A DNA stretch of 64,000 nucleotides, taken from NCBI GenBank assembly GCA_937949945.1, contig CALFEQ010000081.1, positions 1 to 64,000 of the forward strand, in the 5' to 3' direction. This document shows, piece after piece, positions 9,442-18,563 of the stretch; positions within the stretch are counted from its first letter, which is position 1; each line of letters starts with the position of its first letter. Under the pieces are notes generated by a model, which saw nothing but the letters and a program-made list of their open reading frames with translations, was not told where the DNA came from and did not search any database. The position numbers were made by a program, and so were the translations under genes. Source of the DNA: an uncultured Myxococcales bacterium (GTDB lineage: Bacteria > Myxococcota_A > Polyangia > Polyangiales > Polyangiaceae).

Positions 9442-11316
9442 ATGTCTCGACTCGAACCTCTCCTCGCGACGCTCAAGGCGTCAGGCGCCGACCGTGTCTT
9501 CTTCGAGCCCAACGAGCTCGGCTACGCACTCGACGGCGAGGCGCGCCGGCCGGTGACGAACGTACCCGTCAGTGCAGCCACCATCCTCGAGGCGATCAGC
9601 GAGCTCTTGTCGCAAGACGACATCCAGGCGCTGTCGACGACGCGGCCGCGCATCGTTCGGCACGAGCACGACGGCGAGGACTTCGTGCTCGAGATCCTCC
9701 GCCACGCCAACGGTGTCGCGCTCGCGGTCCGCCAGGCGGCGAAGCCTGCGCGTGCCCTCCGTCGTGAGGAGCCGCAGGCGGCCGAGGCTTCGCGCGAGCG
9801 GAGGCGGGAGGCGTCCGTCCAGGCGACGTCGGCGAGGCCCTCGCGAAGGAAGATGCGCGCGGCGGCCTCCACGCCTTCCGTGGAGTTGGCGCTCGATCTC
9901 GGATCGCGCGTGACGAACGGTCCGCATCCGACGAACGACGCACGCGCTGCGATGGCATCGGCGCCCGTGGAGCTCTCCCACGATGGCGCGCGCCAGGCGG
10001 CCGTGTCCGGGCAGCCGGCGCCGGCGCAGCTTGCGCCGCAGGCGGTCGACGTGGCGGCGTTGCGCGAGATCGCGCGCGAGGCGGCACGAGAGGCTGCGCG
10101 CGAGGTCGCGCGTAGCGTCGCGCTCGAGGTCGCGAACGAGGCGCTGCGCGATCTCGGTCGCCTCGCTCAGGCGCCTGCAGGTCAGCCTGCCGTGGCTCGG
10201 TCGATCGGAGCCGAGCGTGCCCCTGCGCGCGGCGGCCCTGCGCGCGTCGACGCGCTGCTCCGCGAGATGATCCAGAGCAAGGCGTCGGATCTCCACCTCT
10301 CGCCGGGGACGCATCCCGTGATGCGTATCGACGGCGAGATCCACTTCGGCCGCAACCACGCCGCCCTGACCTCGCAAGACATCTTCGCGATGGTCGGCGA
10401 GATCATGACGGAGCGCGCGCGCGCCGATTTCGAGCAGACGCGCGATGCCGACTTCGCGTACGAGATTCCGGGCCTCGCACGCTTCCGCGTGAACGTCTTC
10501 CAGGATCGGAACGGCACCGGCGCGGTGTTCCGGCAGATCCCGATCGAGATCATCAGCGCCGAGAAGCTCGGTCTCCCCAAGGCGTGCCTCGATCTCTGCT
10601 GGCTCACGAAGGGCCTCGTCCTCGTGACCGGGCCGACCGGCTCGGGCAAGTCGACGACGCTCGCCGCGATGATCGACTTCATCAACAAGAACCGCTCCGA
10701 GCACATCATCACGATCGAGGACCCGGTCGAGTTCGTGCACCAGAACCAGCGGTGCCTCGTGAACCAACGCGAGGTCGGTCAGCACACGTCGAGCTTCAAG
10801 AGCGCGCTCCGCGCCGCGCTGCGCGAGGACCCCGACATCGTGCTCGTCGGCGAGATGCGCGACCTCGAGACGATCTCGATCGCGCTCGAGACGGCCGAGA
10901 CGGGACACCTCGTGTTCGGCACGCTCCACACGACGACGGCGATCAGCACCGTCGATCGCATCATCGACCAGTTCCCGGCGGATCGTCAGGCCCAGATCCG
11001 CGTCATGCTCAGCGAGTCGCTCAAGGGCGTCATCGCGCAGGTCCTCTGCCCGAAGATCGGCGGCGGTCGCGTCGCCGCGCACGAGATCCTGCTCGGCACC
11101 CAAGCGGTCGCCTCGATGATCCGCGAAGGCAAGACGTTCCAGATCGCGAGCATCATGCAGACCTCGAAGGCGCAGGGCATGATCACGATGAACGACTCGC
11201 TGATGAGCCTCGTCCAGCGAAAGCTCGTCGATCCGAAGCAGGCGTACCTCAAGGCCGTCGACAAGGCCGGCTTCGCGAACATGCTGCGATCCGCGGGGAT
11301 CAATCCGCCGGTCTGA
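9442..11316 (+). CDS. pilT: PilT-family ATPase with N-terminal extension
   Basis: Type IV pilus retraction-type ATPase. The C-terminal 370 residues are a complete PilT, with Walker A GPTGSGKSTT, Asp box ITIEDPVEF, Walker B IVLVGEMRD and His box GHLVFGTLHT. The protein is 624 residues, against about 350-370 for a usual PilT. The extra N-terminal part begins with a PilT-N-like domain (residues about 1-97) that aligns with the second, normal one. An Ala/Pro-rich linker and an amphipathic helix with repeated REAAREVA-type heptads follow. It powers pilus disassembly and motility at the inner membrane. Start ATG 9442 is preferred because MSRLEPLL mirrors the start of the second copy; the open frame reaches 9406. 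No other pil gene lies in the window. Confidence 0.92.
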   Translation: MSRLEPLLATLKASGADRVFFEPNELGYALDGEARRPVTNVPVSAATILEAISELLSQDDIQALSTTRPRIVRHEHDGEDFVLEILRHANGVALAVRQAAKPARALRREEPQAAEASRERRREASVQATSARPSRRKMRAAASTPSVELALDLGSRVTNGPHPTNDARAAMASAPVELSHDGARQAAVSGQPAPAQLAPQAVDVAALREIAREAAREAAREVARSVALEVANEALRDLGRLAQAPAGQPAVARSIGAERAPARGGPARVDALLREMIQSKASDLHLSPGTHPVMRIDGEIHFGRNHAALTSQDIFAMVGEIMTERARADFEQTRDADFAYEIPGLARFRVNVFQDRNGTGAVFRQIPIEIISAEKLGLPKACLDLCWLTKGLVLVTGPTGSGKSTTLAAMIDFINKNRSEHIITIEDPVEFVHQNQRCLVNQREVGQHTSSFKSALRAALREDPDIVLVGEMRDLETISIALETAETGHLVFGTLHTTTAISTVDRIIDQFPADRQAQIRVMLSESLKGVIAQVLCPKIGGGRVAAHEILLGTQAVASMIREGKTFQIASIMQTSKAQGMITMNDSLMSLVQRKLVDPKQAYLKAVDKAGFANMLRSAGINPPV

Positions 11317-11463
11317 TCGCCAGGTGCCCCGACGGAGCCTCGCGCGGATCGCGCAAGTCTTCGCGCGAGTCGTGCCCGGCTGCGTATCGCAAGTGCCCGA
11401 GACCTCGTGGCACGCCGGGTGAATCACGTCCGACCGGCGCGCGCGGGGTCCGAGGACCTCTTC

Positions 11464-11694
11464 ATGTCGACGTTTCCGTACCTCGCCCACACCGTTCGCC
11501 ATTCGCCACGCCTGGAGAAGACCGTGATCATCCGGCGTCCACCCGTGCCTCGACCGGTCGTCGCTCCACGCGAGGACCCGGTCCTGGCCTACCTCGTGGC
11601 CATGACCGAGGTCGTGCCGCTGCCGCTGTTCTTCGCGATCGGCATGCTCGTCGGCCTGACCGGCGGGACGCTCTTCTTCAAGCTGGTGGCGTGA
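11464..11694 (+). CDS. Small single-pass membrane protein
   Basis: 76 residues, not recognised. The N-terminal half is basic with several prolines (IIRRPPVPRPVV). A single hydrophobic helix runs to the C-terminus (PLFFAIGMLVGLTGGTLFF). ATG 11464 has GAGG about 10 bases upstream; the open frame extends back to 11407. It lies 147 bases after pilT on the same strand and could be co-transcribed. Codon use is normal for this genome, so I think it is real. Confidence 0.45.
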   Translation: MSTFPYLAHTVRHSPRLEKTVIIRRPPVPRPVVAPREDPVLAYLVAMTEVVPLPLFFAIGMLVGLTGGTLFFKLVA

Positions 11695-11800
11695 GTCGGC
11701 GAGCGATCGCGGGACGCGTGGCCTCGCGGCGCGAAGTACGCGCGGTGCCGGCGTGCCTTGATCCGCGGCGGCCCGTGTAGAACGATGATCGTCGGGGGTG

Positions 11801-13399
11801 ATGCTCTCTAGGAAGTCGTGGGGGGCCCGGACGGAGGGGAAGGCGCGTGCTGCTTCGCTGCGAGCGGCATGGCGACGGACATCCGCCGCGGTCGCGCTCC
11901 CCACGGTCCTCCTCGTGGTCGCGGCCAACGCTTGCTCTGGCGAGCCCGAGGCACGTCCGGCGGGCGGCCCGATCGACGCCGGCACGCTCCTCGACGCATC
12001 GGCTGCTGCGACACCGGACGCGCAGCCGGATGCTCGGCTCGAGGTGCCCGTCGATCTGGGCATCTTCTACCAAGGCGGGTCGCGGCTTCGGCCCGAGGTG
12101 ATCCAGGCGGGCGACGCGAAGATCTTCGCCGGCTTCTACGACACGCTCCGGAACGAGCGCTGCACGTTCGAGCTGACGGGCCCCGACGAGGCGAGGTGCA
12201 TTCCGAGCGAGCGCACCCCCGTGGTCTACGACGACGCGAAATGCACGATTCCCATCGCTCGCCTTCGTGTGGGTGAGGAGCTCGTTCCGTACGCCGCCGA
12301 ATCGTTCTTCGTCACGATTGGGTGCCGTCGGGAGGTCCACTTCACGGCCGTCCATCCGCTCCGCGACCCCATTCCGGACGGGATGACGTACTCGTTCGGG
12401 GTGACCTGCCTCACGTCCCACCTGCCGCCCGAAGTGCGGTACGCGCTCGGTCCGCCGATCCCCCTCACCTCGTTCGTGCGCGCGACGAGGACGCGCGTGG
12501 TGGTGGACGACGCCCTCGCCGTCGAGCGTCTGGTCGCGGACGACGGCAGCCAGCTCACGCGCGAGTCGTTCTTCGACCGCATCCGCTCCGTCGACTGCAG
12601 TCCGACCGAGCTCGGGCGGGCGGCCGAGCGTAGCGTGGCGTGTCTCGCGGAGGACCGGTCGATCGCATATTTCCCGGCCCTGCTCTGGGCGAACGCTGCG
12701 TGTACGGAGCCGGCGGTCTCTGCAGTGACCATCTGCCCGCCATCCGTCGCCGTGGTGGAGGCGCCTCTCGATCCGAACCTCGACGCCGGCAAATGGGAGA
12801 CTCGGGCGCATGCGCTCGGGCCTCGGCTCGAGCAGCATTACTGGGGCGAGGAGTGCAAGGCCGTTGCCCGACCCCCGGAGGGACCGGACGCGGGCGTCTT
12901 CGAAGAGCGAACGTACGCGCTCGGGCCCGAGCTGCCTCCCGCGTCGTTGCTGAGCCTCGAGCGTGCCGTGCTCGGCGTCGGGCGTCTCCGGGTGCATGCT
13001 CTCGCACGTGCCGGCGTTCGTGTGACGAACGGGACCTTCTACGACGATGCGCTGAAGGCCGACTGCGAGCCGCAGCTCTTCGGCGACGGGAAGCTCTACT
13101 GCCTGCCCTACGAGGATCGGGTACTGGGAACGGGCGTGCTCGTGTTCGCAGACGAGGAGTGCTCGCAGCGCGCCTACCTCCCGCGCTGCGTCGAATGCCC
13201 TCCGCCCCCGGTCGTCCGAGGGCCGGCCGACCAGGTCCATCTGCTCGGCGACGAGCTGGGGGTGGATGCCTACTACTTCGTGTCCGACGACGGCCAGTGC
13301 GTGCGGCAGACGATCGGTGACGGGCGGCGGCTGTACTCGGTTTCGGCGCCGGCGCCTGCCGCCGAGCGGCTGGTGGAGCTCGTTCGCGCCCGCGAGTAG
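11801..13399 (+). CDS. Cys-rich lipoprotein with three repeats
   Basis: About 532 residues, family not recognised. A long basic N-terminus leads to a hydrophobic segment and lipobox AANAC (Cys45), then a short Pro/Ala linker. The rest is three or more copies of a unit of about 90-100 residues. Its features are a FYD or FFD near the start, Cys-Pro or Cys-Glu-Pro about ten residues on, a second Cys followed by acidic residues, and a final Cys before a Pro/Leu. Examples are FYDTLRNERCTFE, FFDRIRSVDCSP and FYDDALKADCEP. The paired cysteines suggest disulfide-bonded modules outside the cytoplasm. ATG 11801 follows a GTG at 11798 directly. It converges with the next gene. Confidence 0.7.
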   Translation: MLSRKSWGARTEGKARAASLRAAWRRTSAAVALPTVLLVVAANACSGEPEARPAGGPIDAGTLLDASAAATPDAQPDARLEVPVDLGIFYQGGSRLRPEVIQAGDAKIFAGFYDTLRNERCTFELTGPDEARCIPSERTPVVYDDAKCTIPIARLRVGEELVPYAAESFFVTIGCRREVHFTAVHPLRDPIPDGMTYSFGVTCLTSHLPPEVRYALGPPIPLTSFVRATRTRVVVDDALAVERLVADDGSQLTRESFFDRIRSVDCSPTELGRAAERSVACLAEDRSIAYFPALLWANAACTEPAVSAVTICPPSVAVVEAPLDPNLDAGKWETRAHALGPRLEQHYWGEECKAVARPPEGPDAGVFEERTYALGPELPPASLLSLERAVLGVGRLRVHALARAGVRVTNGTFYDDALKADCEPQLFGDGKLYCLPYEDRVLGTGVLVFADEECSQRAYLPRCVECPPPPVVRGPADQVHLLGDELGVDAYYFVSDDGQCVRQTIGDGRRLYSVSAPAPAAERLVELVRARE

Positions 13400-13493
13400 T
13401 CGGGACGAGCGACGCTCGATCCACCGACCGGAGACGGCGCCGTCGCGACGTCGGAGGAGGGCGCGGCGTCACTCACGCGGGCTCGCGGAGAAT

Positions 13494-14600
13494 TCACGGT
13501 AGACAACACGCCGTCCACGGCGACTGCCGCGTCACGCTTCCGCCGGTGACGACGCCTCCCGACGGGGGGCATCCGCCGTCGGCCACGGTCGGTGTCTTGG
13601 TGAGCTTCGCCGAGCCGGTCGCGGTGGCCACGACGAAGGTCTCGCAGGTCGTGGGGCCGGCGGGGACCACGTCCACGGCGTTCTGGCACGTGTCATCGTT
13701 GTAGACCGTCACCTCTCCGCCCGTGCACGTCACGTCGGGGGTGCCGCACTTGCAGGTGCTGCAGGTGCGTGTGTCCGAAAGCGTCCTGCCGAAGGTGGAC
13801 CGGACCGAGTACGGTCCCGCCGGGCATTGGTGGTCGCCTTCGCGAACGATGCACGTCGCTGCTTCGACGCCGGCGACCTTCGGTGCGCAGGCGAGGCCGC
13901 TCTCGCAACCGCCGTTGAGCGGATCGGTGATGCCCCCGTCGGGCTCGTCGGAGAACGTGCACGCGGTGGCCGTGCTCTTCCACGTCGCGGGACGACGGGC
14001 GCCGCCCGAAGGGGTGCAGCTTCCCTGGCCGAAGGCCGTGACGATGGCCGCAGACTGGAACCAGCAGTAGCTCAGCGGAGTGCACGAGCTACCCACGACG
14101 CCGGCGTCGCCGCAAATCTGGCTCGTGCAACTCACGACGTGGGGCTGGACGGTGACGTTCTTGCACGCGTTCTCGAGCTTGCAGGTGCAGGGCTGACAAC
14201 CCGGCTCGGGCACCTCGAATTCGGCTCCACCGCTCATCGCGGCGGTGAGGCCCGCAGGACACGACGCCGGCTCCGCCGCCTCCGCGCGGAGGAGCGAGAC
14301 GGGCCCGATCCAACCCGATGGTGGCGCCGCGACGCAGGCGCACGTCGGCGGCGGCAGCGTGGAGGCATCCTCTGCGGGCTCGTCGGAGCCCGCGTCGACG
14401 GGAACCTCGCCGCCGCCACCGCCGCCGGCGCCATCACCACCGCTGCCGGCCTCTTCGAGCTTGGCGTCGTCCGCGCGCGTGTGGAAATCGCCCGCGCCCG
14501 TGAGCGCGTTGCAAGCACCTACTCCCGCCAACGCAGCGACGAACGAGACGAACAGCCGGACCGATCGCGCGCGCACTTCGCATGAGCTTATCACGTTCAA
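13494..14600 (-). CDS. Cys-rich lipoprotein
   Basis: 368 residues if the TTG at 14600 is used; in-frame GTG codons close downstream are alternatives. Lipobox GVGACN (Cys30 from the TTG). Next comes a Gly/acid-rich linker (GGDGAGGGGGGE), then about 280 residues with more than 20 cysteines, including CQPCTCK, CSTCKCG and a distal CPPSGG. The pattern suggests a disulfide-stabilised extracellular protein. The spacing does not match a family I can name. It converges with the preceding Cys-rich lipoprotein, with 94 bases between, including a 12-base palindrome GACGGCGCCGTC. Confidence 0.6.
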   Translation of the reverse strand: MNVISSCEVRARSVRLFVSFVAALAGVGACNALTGAGDFHTRADDAKLEEAGSGGDGAGGGGGGEVPVDAGSDEPAEDASTLPPPTCACVAAPPSGWIGPVSLLRAEAAEPASCPAGLTAAMSGGAEFEVPEPGCQPCTCKLENACKNVTVQPHVVSCTSQICGDAGVVGSSCTPLSYCWFQSAAIVTAFGQGSCTPSGGARRPATWKSTATACTFSDEPDGGITDPLNGGCESGLACAPKVAGVEAATCIVREGDHQCPAGPYSVRSTFGRTLSDTRTCSTCKCGTPDVTCTGGEVTVYNDDTCQNAVDVVPAGPTTCETFVVATATGSAKLTKTPTVADGGCPPSGGVVTGGSVTRQSPWTACCLP

Positions 14601-14650
14601 GATGGCACGAAGGGCATCGTTGCGCGCGCGAACGCCCGCTCCACAACCGT

Positions 14651-16039
14651 TCAGGCGTTCGCGTCGTCTTCGTCCGTCTTGCTGTCGCGGAGGCCGAGGG
14701 CGCGCGCCTTCTTGTAGAGGTGGCTACGCTCGAGGTCGAGGGCGCGCGCGGTGGCGGCCATCTGCCCGCCATGGTGTGCGAGCGCCTCCTGAAGGATCTG
14801 CCGCTCGGCCTCTTCGACGAGGACGCGGAACGGGACTCCGGGGCGGTAGAGGCCCTGCGCCTTCGGCGCCGAGCCGCCCGGCAGGCACGTACGCACGTCG
14901 GCGGCGCGGATGACGTCGTCCGGTGTGAGGATGACGAGGCGCTCGATCAGGTTTCGCAGCTCGCGCACGTTGCCGGGGAAGCTGTAGGTGACGAGGACCT
15001 GGATGGCGTCGTCTTCGAAGCGAATGCCGGGTCGATCGTTCGCCTTCGACGCGAGCTCGAGGAAGTGGCGTGCGAGCAGCGGGATGTCCTCGCGTCGTGC
15101 GCGAAGCGGTGGGATGTGCAGCGGGACGACGTTGAGCCGGTCGTAGAGGTCGGCGCGGAATCGCTCCTGTTCGCACGCCTTCACGAGATCGCGGTTCGTG
15201 GCGGCGACGACGCGCGTGTCGACCTTGATGGTCTCGCTGCCGCCGACGCGCTCGATCTCGCGCTCCTGGAGGACACGTAGCAGCTTGGCCTGCATCGCCA
15301 GCGGCATGTCGCCGACCTCGTCGAGGAACAGCGTGCCCCCGCTCGCGCGTTCGAACTTGCCGCGGCGCTGCTTCGTCGCCCCCGTGAACGCGCCGGCCTC
15401 GTGGCCGAAGAGCTCGCTCTCGATGAGCTCGCTCGGCAGCGCGGCGCAGTTGAGCTTCTCGAGAGGCCCCTTCGCGCGCGGCGAGAGCTGGTGGATGGCA
15501 CGCGCGACGAGCTCCTTGCCCGTGCCGCGCTCGCCGGTCACGAGCACCGATGCTGCGCTCTTCGCGGCGCGCGAGATCTGCTCGACCAGCTTCTTGATGG
15601 CGGCGCTCTCCCCGATGAGCTCGCCGGTCGCTCCCGTCGCCGCCCGCAGCTCGCGCGCCTCCGCCTCCGCGCGCTGGAGCCGGAGCGCGGTCTCGACGGC
15701 GATGAGCAGCCCGTCCGTGTTGATCGGCTTCTCGAGGAAGTTGAGCGCGCCGAGCCGCGTCGCCTTCACCGCCGTGTCGATCGTCGCGTGGCCGCTCATC
15801 ATGATGACGGGGATCTCGGTCTTCGTCGCGCGGAGCTGCGCGAGCAGCTCGAGGCCGTCGCCGTCCGGGAGCTGCACGTCGAAGAGACACAGGTCGTAGG
15901 TCCGCTTCTTCAGCTTCTCTTCGGCGACCTTCACCCCTCCGGCCACGTCCACCGAGTAACCCTCGAGGGTGAGGGCCTTCTGCAGCGTGGTGAGGATCGA
16001 CGGCTCGTCGTCGACCACGAGGAGATGAGCGTGCGACAT
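14651..16039 (-). CDS. NtrC-type response regulator (receiver-AAA+-Fis)
   Basis: 462 residues. Receiver domain with Asp10/Asp11, phosphoacceptor Asp54 in CLFDVQLPDG and Lys104 in FLEKP. The AAA+ domain has Walker A GERGTGK at about 169-175, an intact GAFTGA at 216-221 and Walker B TLFLDEVG. The Fis-type HTH is at the C-terminus (AATARALDLERSHLYKK). This should be a phosphorylation-controlled activator of sigma-54 promoters. No histidine kinase gene is adjacent, so its partner is elsewhere. ATG 16039 is chosen because it places the receiver at its usual start; the open frame extends to 16090. It is divergent from the TPR lipoprotein gene across about 300 bases. Confidence 0.93.
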   Translation of the reverse strand: MSHAHLLVVDDEPSILTTLQKALTLEGYSVDVAGGVKVAEEKLKKRTYDLCLFDVQLPDGDGLELLAQLRATKTEIPVIMMSGHATIDTAVKATRLGALNFLEKPINTDGLLIAVETALRLQRAEAEARELRAATGATGELIGESAAIKKLVEQISRAAKSAASVLVTGERGTGKELVARAIHQLSPRAKGPLEKLNCAALPSELIESELFGHEAGAFTGATKQRRGKFERASGGTLFLDEVGDMPLAMQAKLLRVLQEREIERVGGSETIKVDTRVVAATNRDLVKACEQERFRADLYDRLNVVPLHIPPLRARREDIPLLARHFLELASKANDRPGIRFEDDAIQVLVTYSFPGNVRELRNLIERLVILTPDDVIRAADVRTCLPGGSAPKAQGLYRPGVPFRVLVEEAERQILQEALAHHGGQMAATARALDLERSHLYKKARALGLRDSKTDEDDANA

Positions 16040-16337
16040 CGCTCGGCAAGGCTGACGGTCAAACCTCCGCGCGTCAACGTCGGCGCCCACCGTCCGTGGC
16101 GTCGCTGCGTCCGAAAGTCGTCCGGCTGGGCGCCAGACGGAGATGGTCTTCGGCCGAGGTCGCGCTCGAGCCGGACCATCGTGATCGCATCCGACGCGCG
16201 GCGGGGCTCGCGATTGTAAGGTGCACGAGCTCGACGCCGTTCTGCGGTCGGACGCGCTTTTCCGCCCACGAGGTGGCCGGCAAGCGTAGCCCGGCGCCCG
16301 GGGGCCGGGTTATCTTGAGAGACCACGACCACGACCC

Positions 16338-18557
16338 ATGAACCGGCTCGCCTTGTCGACCCTCGTTGCTCTCTCGCTGGCCACGGCCGCGTGCGGCCCG
16401 AGCCGCGGGCGCTACGGGCAGCCGGTACACCATGCCGAGCGCGTGACGCGGGCCGACGTCGCCGTGAGCGAGGACCAGTTCCCGAGCGCGGTCCGCGACC
16501 TGCTCGCGAGCGAGCCTCTCAGCCGCGAGCGGCAGCTCCGGCTCACCGGCGTGGTCGCGCGGCAGATGACGCGCGTGGCGGAGCGCTTCAAGGCGAAGAA
16601 CCGCGAGAACGCCATCGCGTCGTTCATGGGGGCGATGTACCTCGTCCGTGCGGGCGAGCTCACGCCGGAGATGTTCGGCCCGAACGGCTACGAAGCCCTG
16701 CGGAGCGCCTCCGAGGAGTTCGCGAAGCGGGGCGACGAGGGACGCGCGCGCGCCACCTACGAGATGCTCGCGCGCCTCGCTCCTCCCGCGGAGAAGGCCG
16801 ACATCAAGAGCCACCTCGACGCGATCGAGGCATGGACGCGCGACACCGCCGGCAACGGGACGATGCAGCTCGCCGGCGCGCTCGAGGCGGCGGCGGTCAC
16901 GCGCCTGCTGCTCGAGCCGAGCGTCGAGGCGCGCGACGACGCCGTCGCGAAGACGCTCGACTTCATCGACAAGGCCGTCCAGGTCAAAGCGGCGCGGCGC
17001 ACGGGCAGGGCGCCGCCGGTGTCGCGCGACGAGGGGCTCGAGGCCGTGCGCGCGCTCGAGACGGGCACCACCGTCCTCGTCGCCATCTACCTCCGCAACG
17101 CCGATCCGCACGGAGCGCTGGCCGCGCTCGAGAAGGTCAAGGACCCGCAGATCACGCGGCCCGAGCTCATGGGCGCGCTTCGTGCCGTGGTGGAGCACCC
17201 CGACTCGGACAATTGGTTCGATCTCGCCCGCATGCTGCGGCCGTCCCGCACGGGGTTCGGGCACGGGGAGGAGGACTTCGGTCGCGACACCGACCTGCTT
17301 CGCGTCGCCTCCTTCGTCGCCGCCTGCGAGGCGTATCGGCTCGACGCGACGTCGCCGGAGCCGGCGACCTACTTGGCCGCGAACCTGATCGAGCTCGGGA
17401 TGGGCGACGCCGCTCCGGCGGTGCTCGTCGACGCCGTGAAGGCGCAGAGGGATCCGCGTCTCGTCAGCTACGGCCTGATGGTCACGATGCAGGCGATGGG
17501 GCGGGCGATCGAGGCGGAGGAGCCGGATACCGCTCGCCGTGCCTTCAAGGCGGCCGAGCTGCTCCTCGCCGTGGCGGACACCATGAAGGGGAAGGTGCAG
17601 CCGGGCCCCGGCCGGCTGTACGCCCTCATGGGCGAGATCGAGATCCGCGAAGGTCGTCTCGACGACGCGAAGAAGATGCTCGAGGCTTCGCTCGAGCGCG
17701 AGCGATCGGGCGCGGCGATGATGCACCTCGCGCGGCTCGACTGGCATCGCGGCAAGTCGAAGGAGGCGCTCGAGCGCCTGCGCGCCGCGCTCGTCACCGA
17801 CGACGTGAGCAAGGATCCCGCGCTCCGGGCGGAGGTCCTGCTCGTCATGAGCGACATCACGCGCGAGCAGGGAGACATCGCGGATGCGCGCAAGCCGCTC
17901 GCCGACGCCCTCCGCGACCTCGCGAAGGCGCGATCGACGTCGGGGGCCGAGGATCGCGCGCGCGTCGAGCGGCTCATCTCGCGCGTGCTCGATCGCTTCG
18001 GCGCCGCGAAGAGCGCCGAGAAGGCGCTCGAGAGGGCGCTCGAGGCCGCTCCGAGCGACAAGCGTCAGATGGCGGCGACGATCGCGCAGATCGTCGGCCG
18101 CGCGTTCGTACGCGGCGATCTCGCCGCCGCGCGTGAAGGCCTCGCGCGCGCGCAGGCGGCGGAGCTCGGCCGTGAGGACCTCGTCTACAACGCGCTCTGG
18201 GTCCGCTTGATCGAACGCCAGCAGCGGATGACGGACGATCCGACCGCCGAGCGCATCCTCGCCTCGGCGGTCGACGATCCGCGATGGATCGGAAAAATCG
18301 CTGCGTTCGGCGCGGGCAAGCTGAAGGCGTCCGAGCTCGTCAAGGCCGCGCAGACGCCGACGCAGAAGACGGAGGCGCTCTTCTACGCCGCGATGGATCG
18401 CAAGATCTCGGGCGACCAGAAGGGCGCCGACGAAGGTCTCAAGCAGGTCGTGAGCTCTCCCGGGCTCGACCTCATCGAGTTCAGCCTCGCACGGGAGCTC
18501 CTCGACGGGGCGCGCGCGCAAGTCGGCGGTCCCGTGCCCGAGGTCGGGCTTCCCTGA
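16338..18557 (+). CDS. TPR-repeat lipoprotein
   Basis: 739 residues. Signal and lipobox ATAAC give an acylated Cys19 followed by GPS. The body is almost all helical, with repeated Ala/Leu/Arg-rich pairs such as ALEKVKDPQ, DDAKKMLEASLERE and SKEALERLRAALVT, which read as degenerate tetratricopeptide repeats. Likely an envelope-anchored scaffold for protein-protein contacts. It is followed after six bases by the DUF58 gene and then the VWA membrane protein. TPR proteins also accompany DUF58/VWA proteins in Bat-type operons, so a joint envelope role is plausible (inference). The start ATG follows GAGAG about 18 bases upstream, a poor SD. Confidence 0.8.
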   Translation: MNRLALSTLVALSLATAACGPSRGRYGQPVHHAERVTRADVAVSEDQFPSAVRDLLASEPLSRERQLRLTGVVARQMTRVAERFKAKNRENAIASFMGAMYLVRAGELTPEMFGPNGYEALRSASEEFAKRGDEGRARATYEMLARLAPPAEKADIKSHLDAIEAWTRDTAGNGTMQLAGALEAAAVTRLLLEPSVEARDDAVAKTLDFIDKAVQVKAARRTGRAPPVSRDEGLEAVRALETGTTVLVAIYLRNADPHGALAALEKVKDPQITRPELMGALRAVVEHPDSDNWFDLARMLRPSRTGFGHGEEDFGRDTDLLRVASFVAACEAYRLDATSPEPATYLAANLIELGMGDAAPAVLVDAVKAQRDPRLVSYGLMVTMQAMGRAIEAEEPDTARRAFKAAELLLAVADTMKGKVQPGPGRLYALMGEIEIREGRLDDAKKMLEASLERERSGAAMMHLARLDWHRGKSKEALERLRAALVTDDVSKDPALRAEVLLVMSDITREQGDIADARKPLADALRDLAKARSTSGAEDRARVERLISRVLDRFGAAKSAEKALERALEAAPSDKRQMAATIAQIVGRAFVRGDLAAAREGLARAQAAELGREDLVYNALWVRLIERQQRMTDDPTAERILASAVDDPRWIGKIAAFGAGKLKASELVKAAQTPTQKTEALFYAAMDRKISGDQKGADEGLKQVVSSPGLDLIEFSLARELLDGARAQVGGPVPEVGLP

Positions 18558-18563
18558 CGTCTC

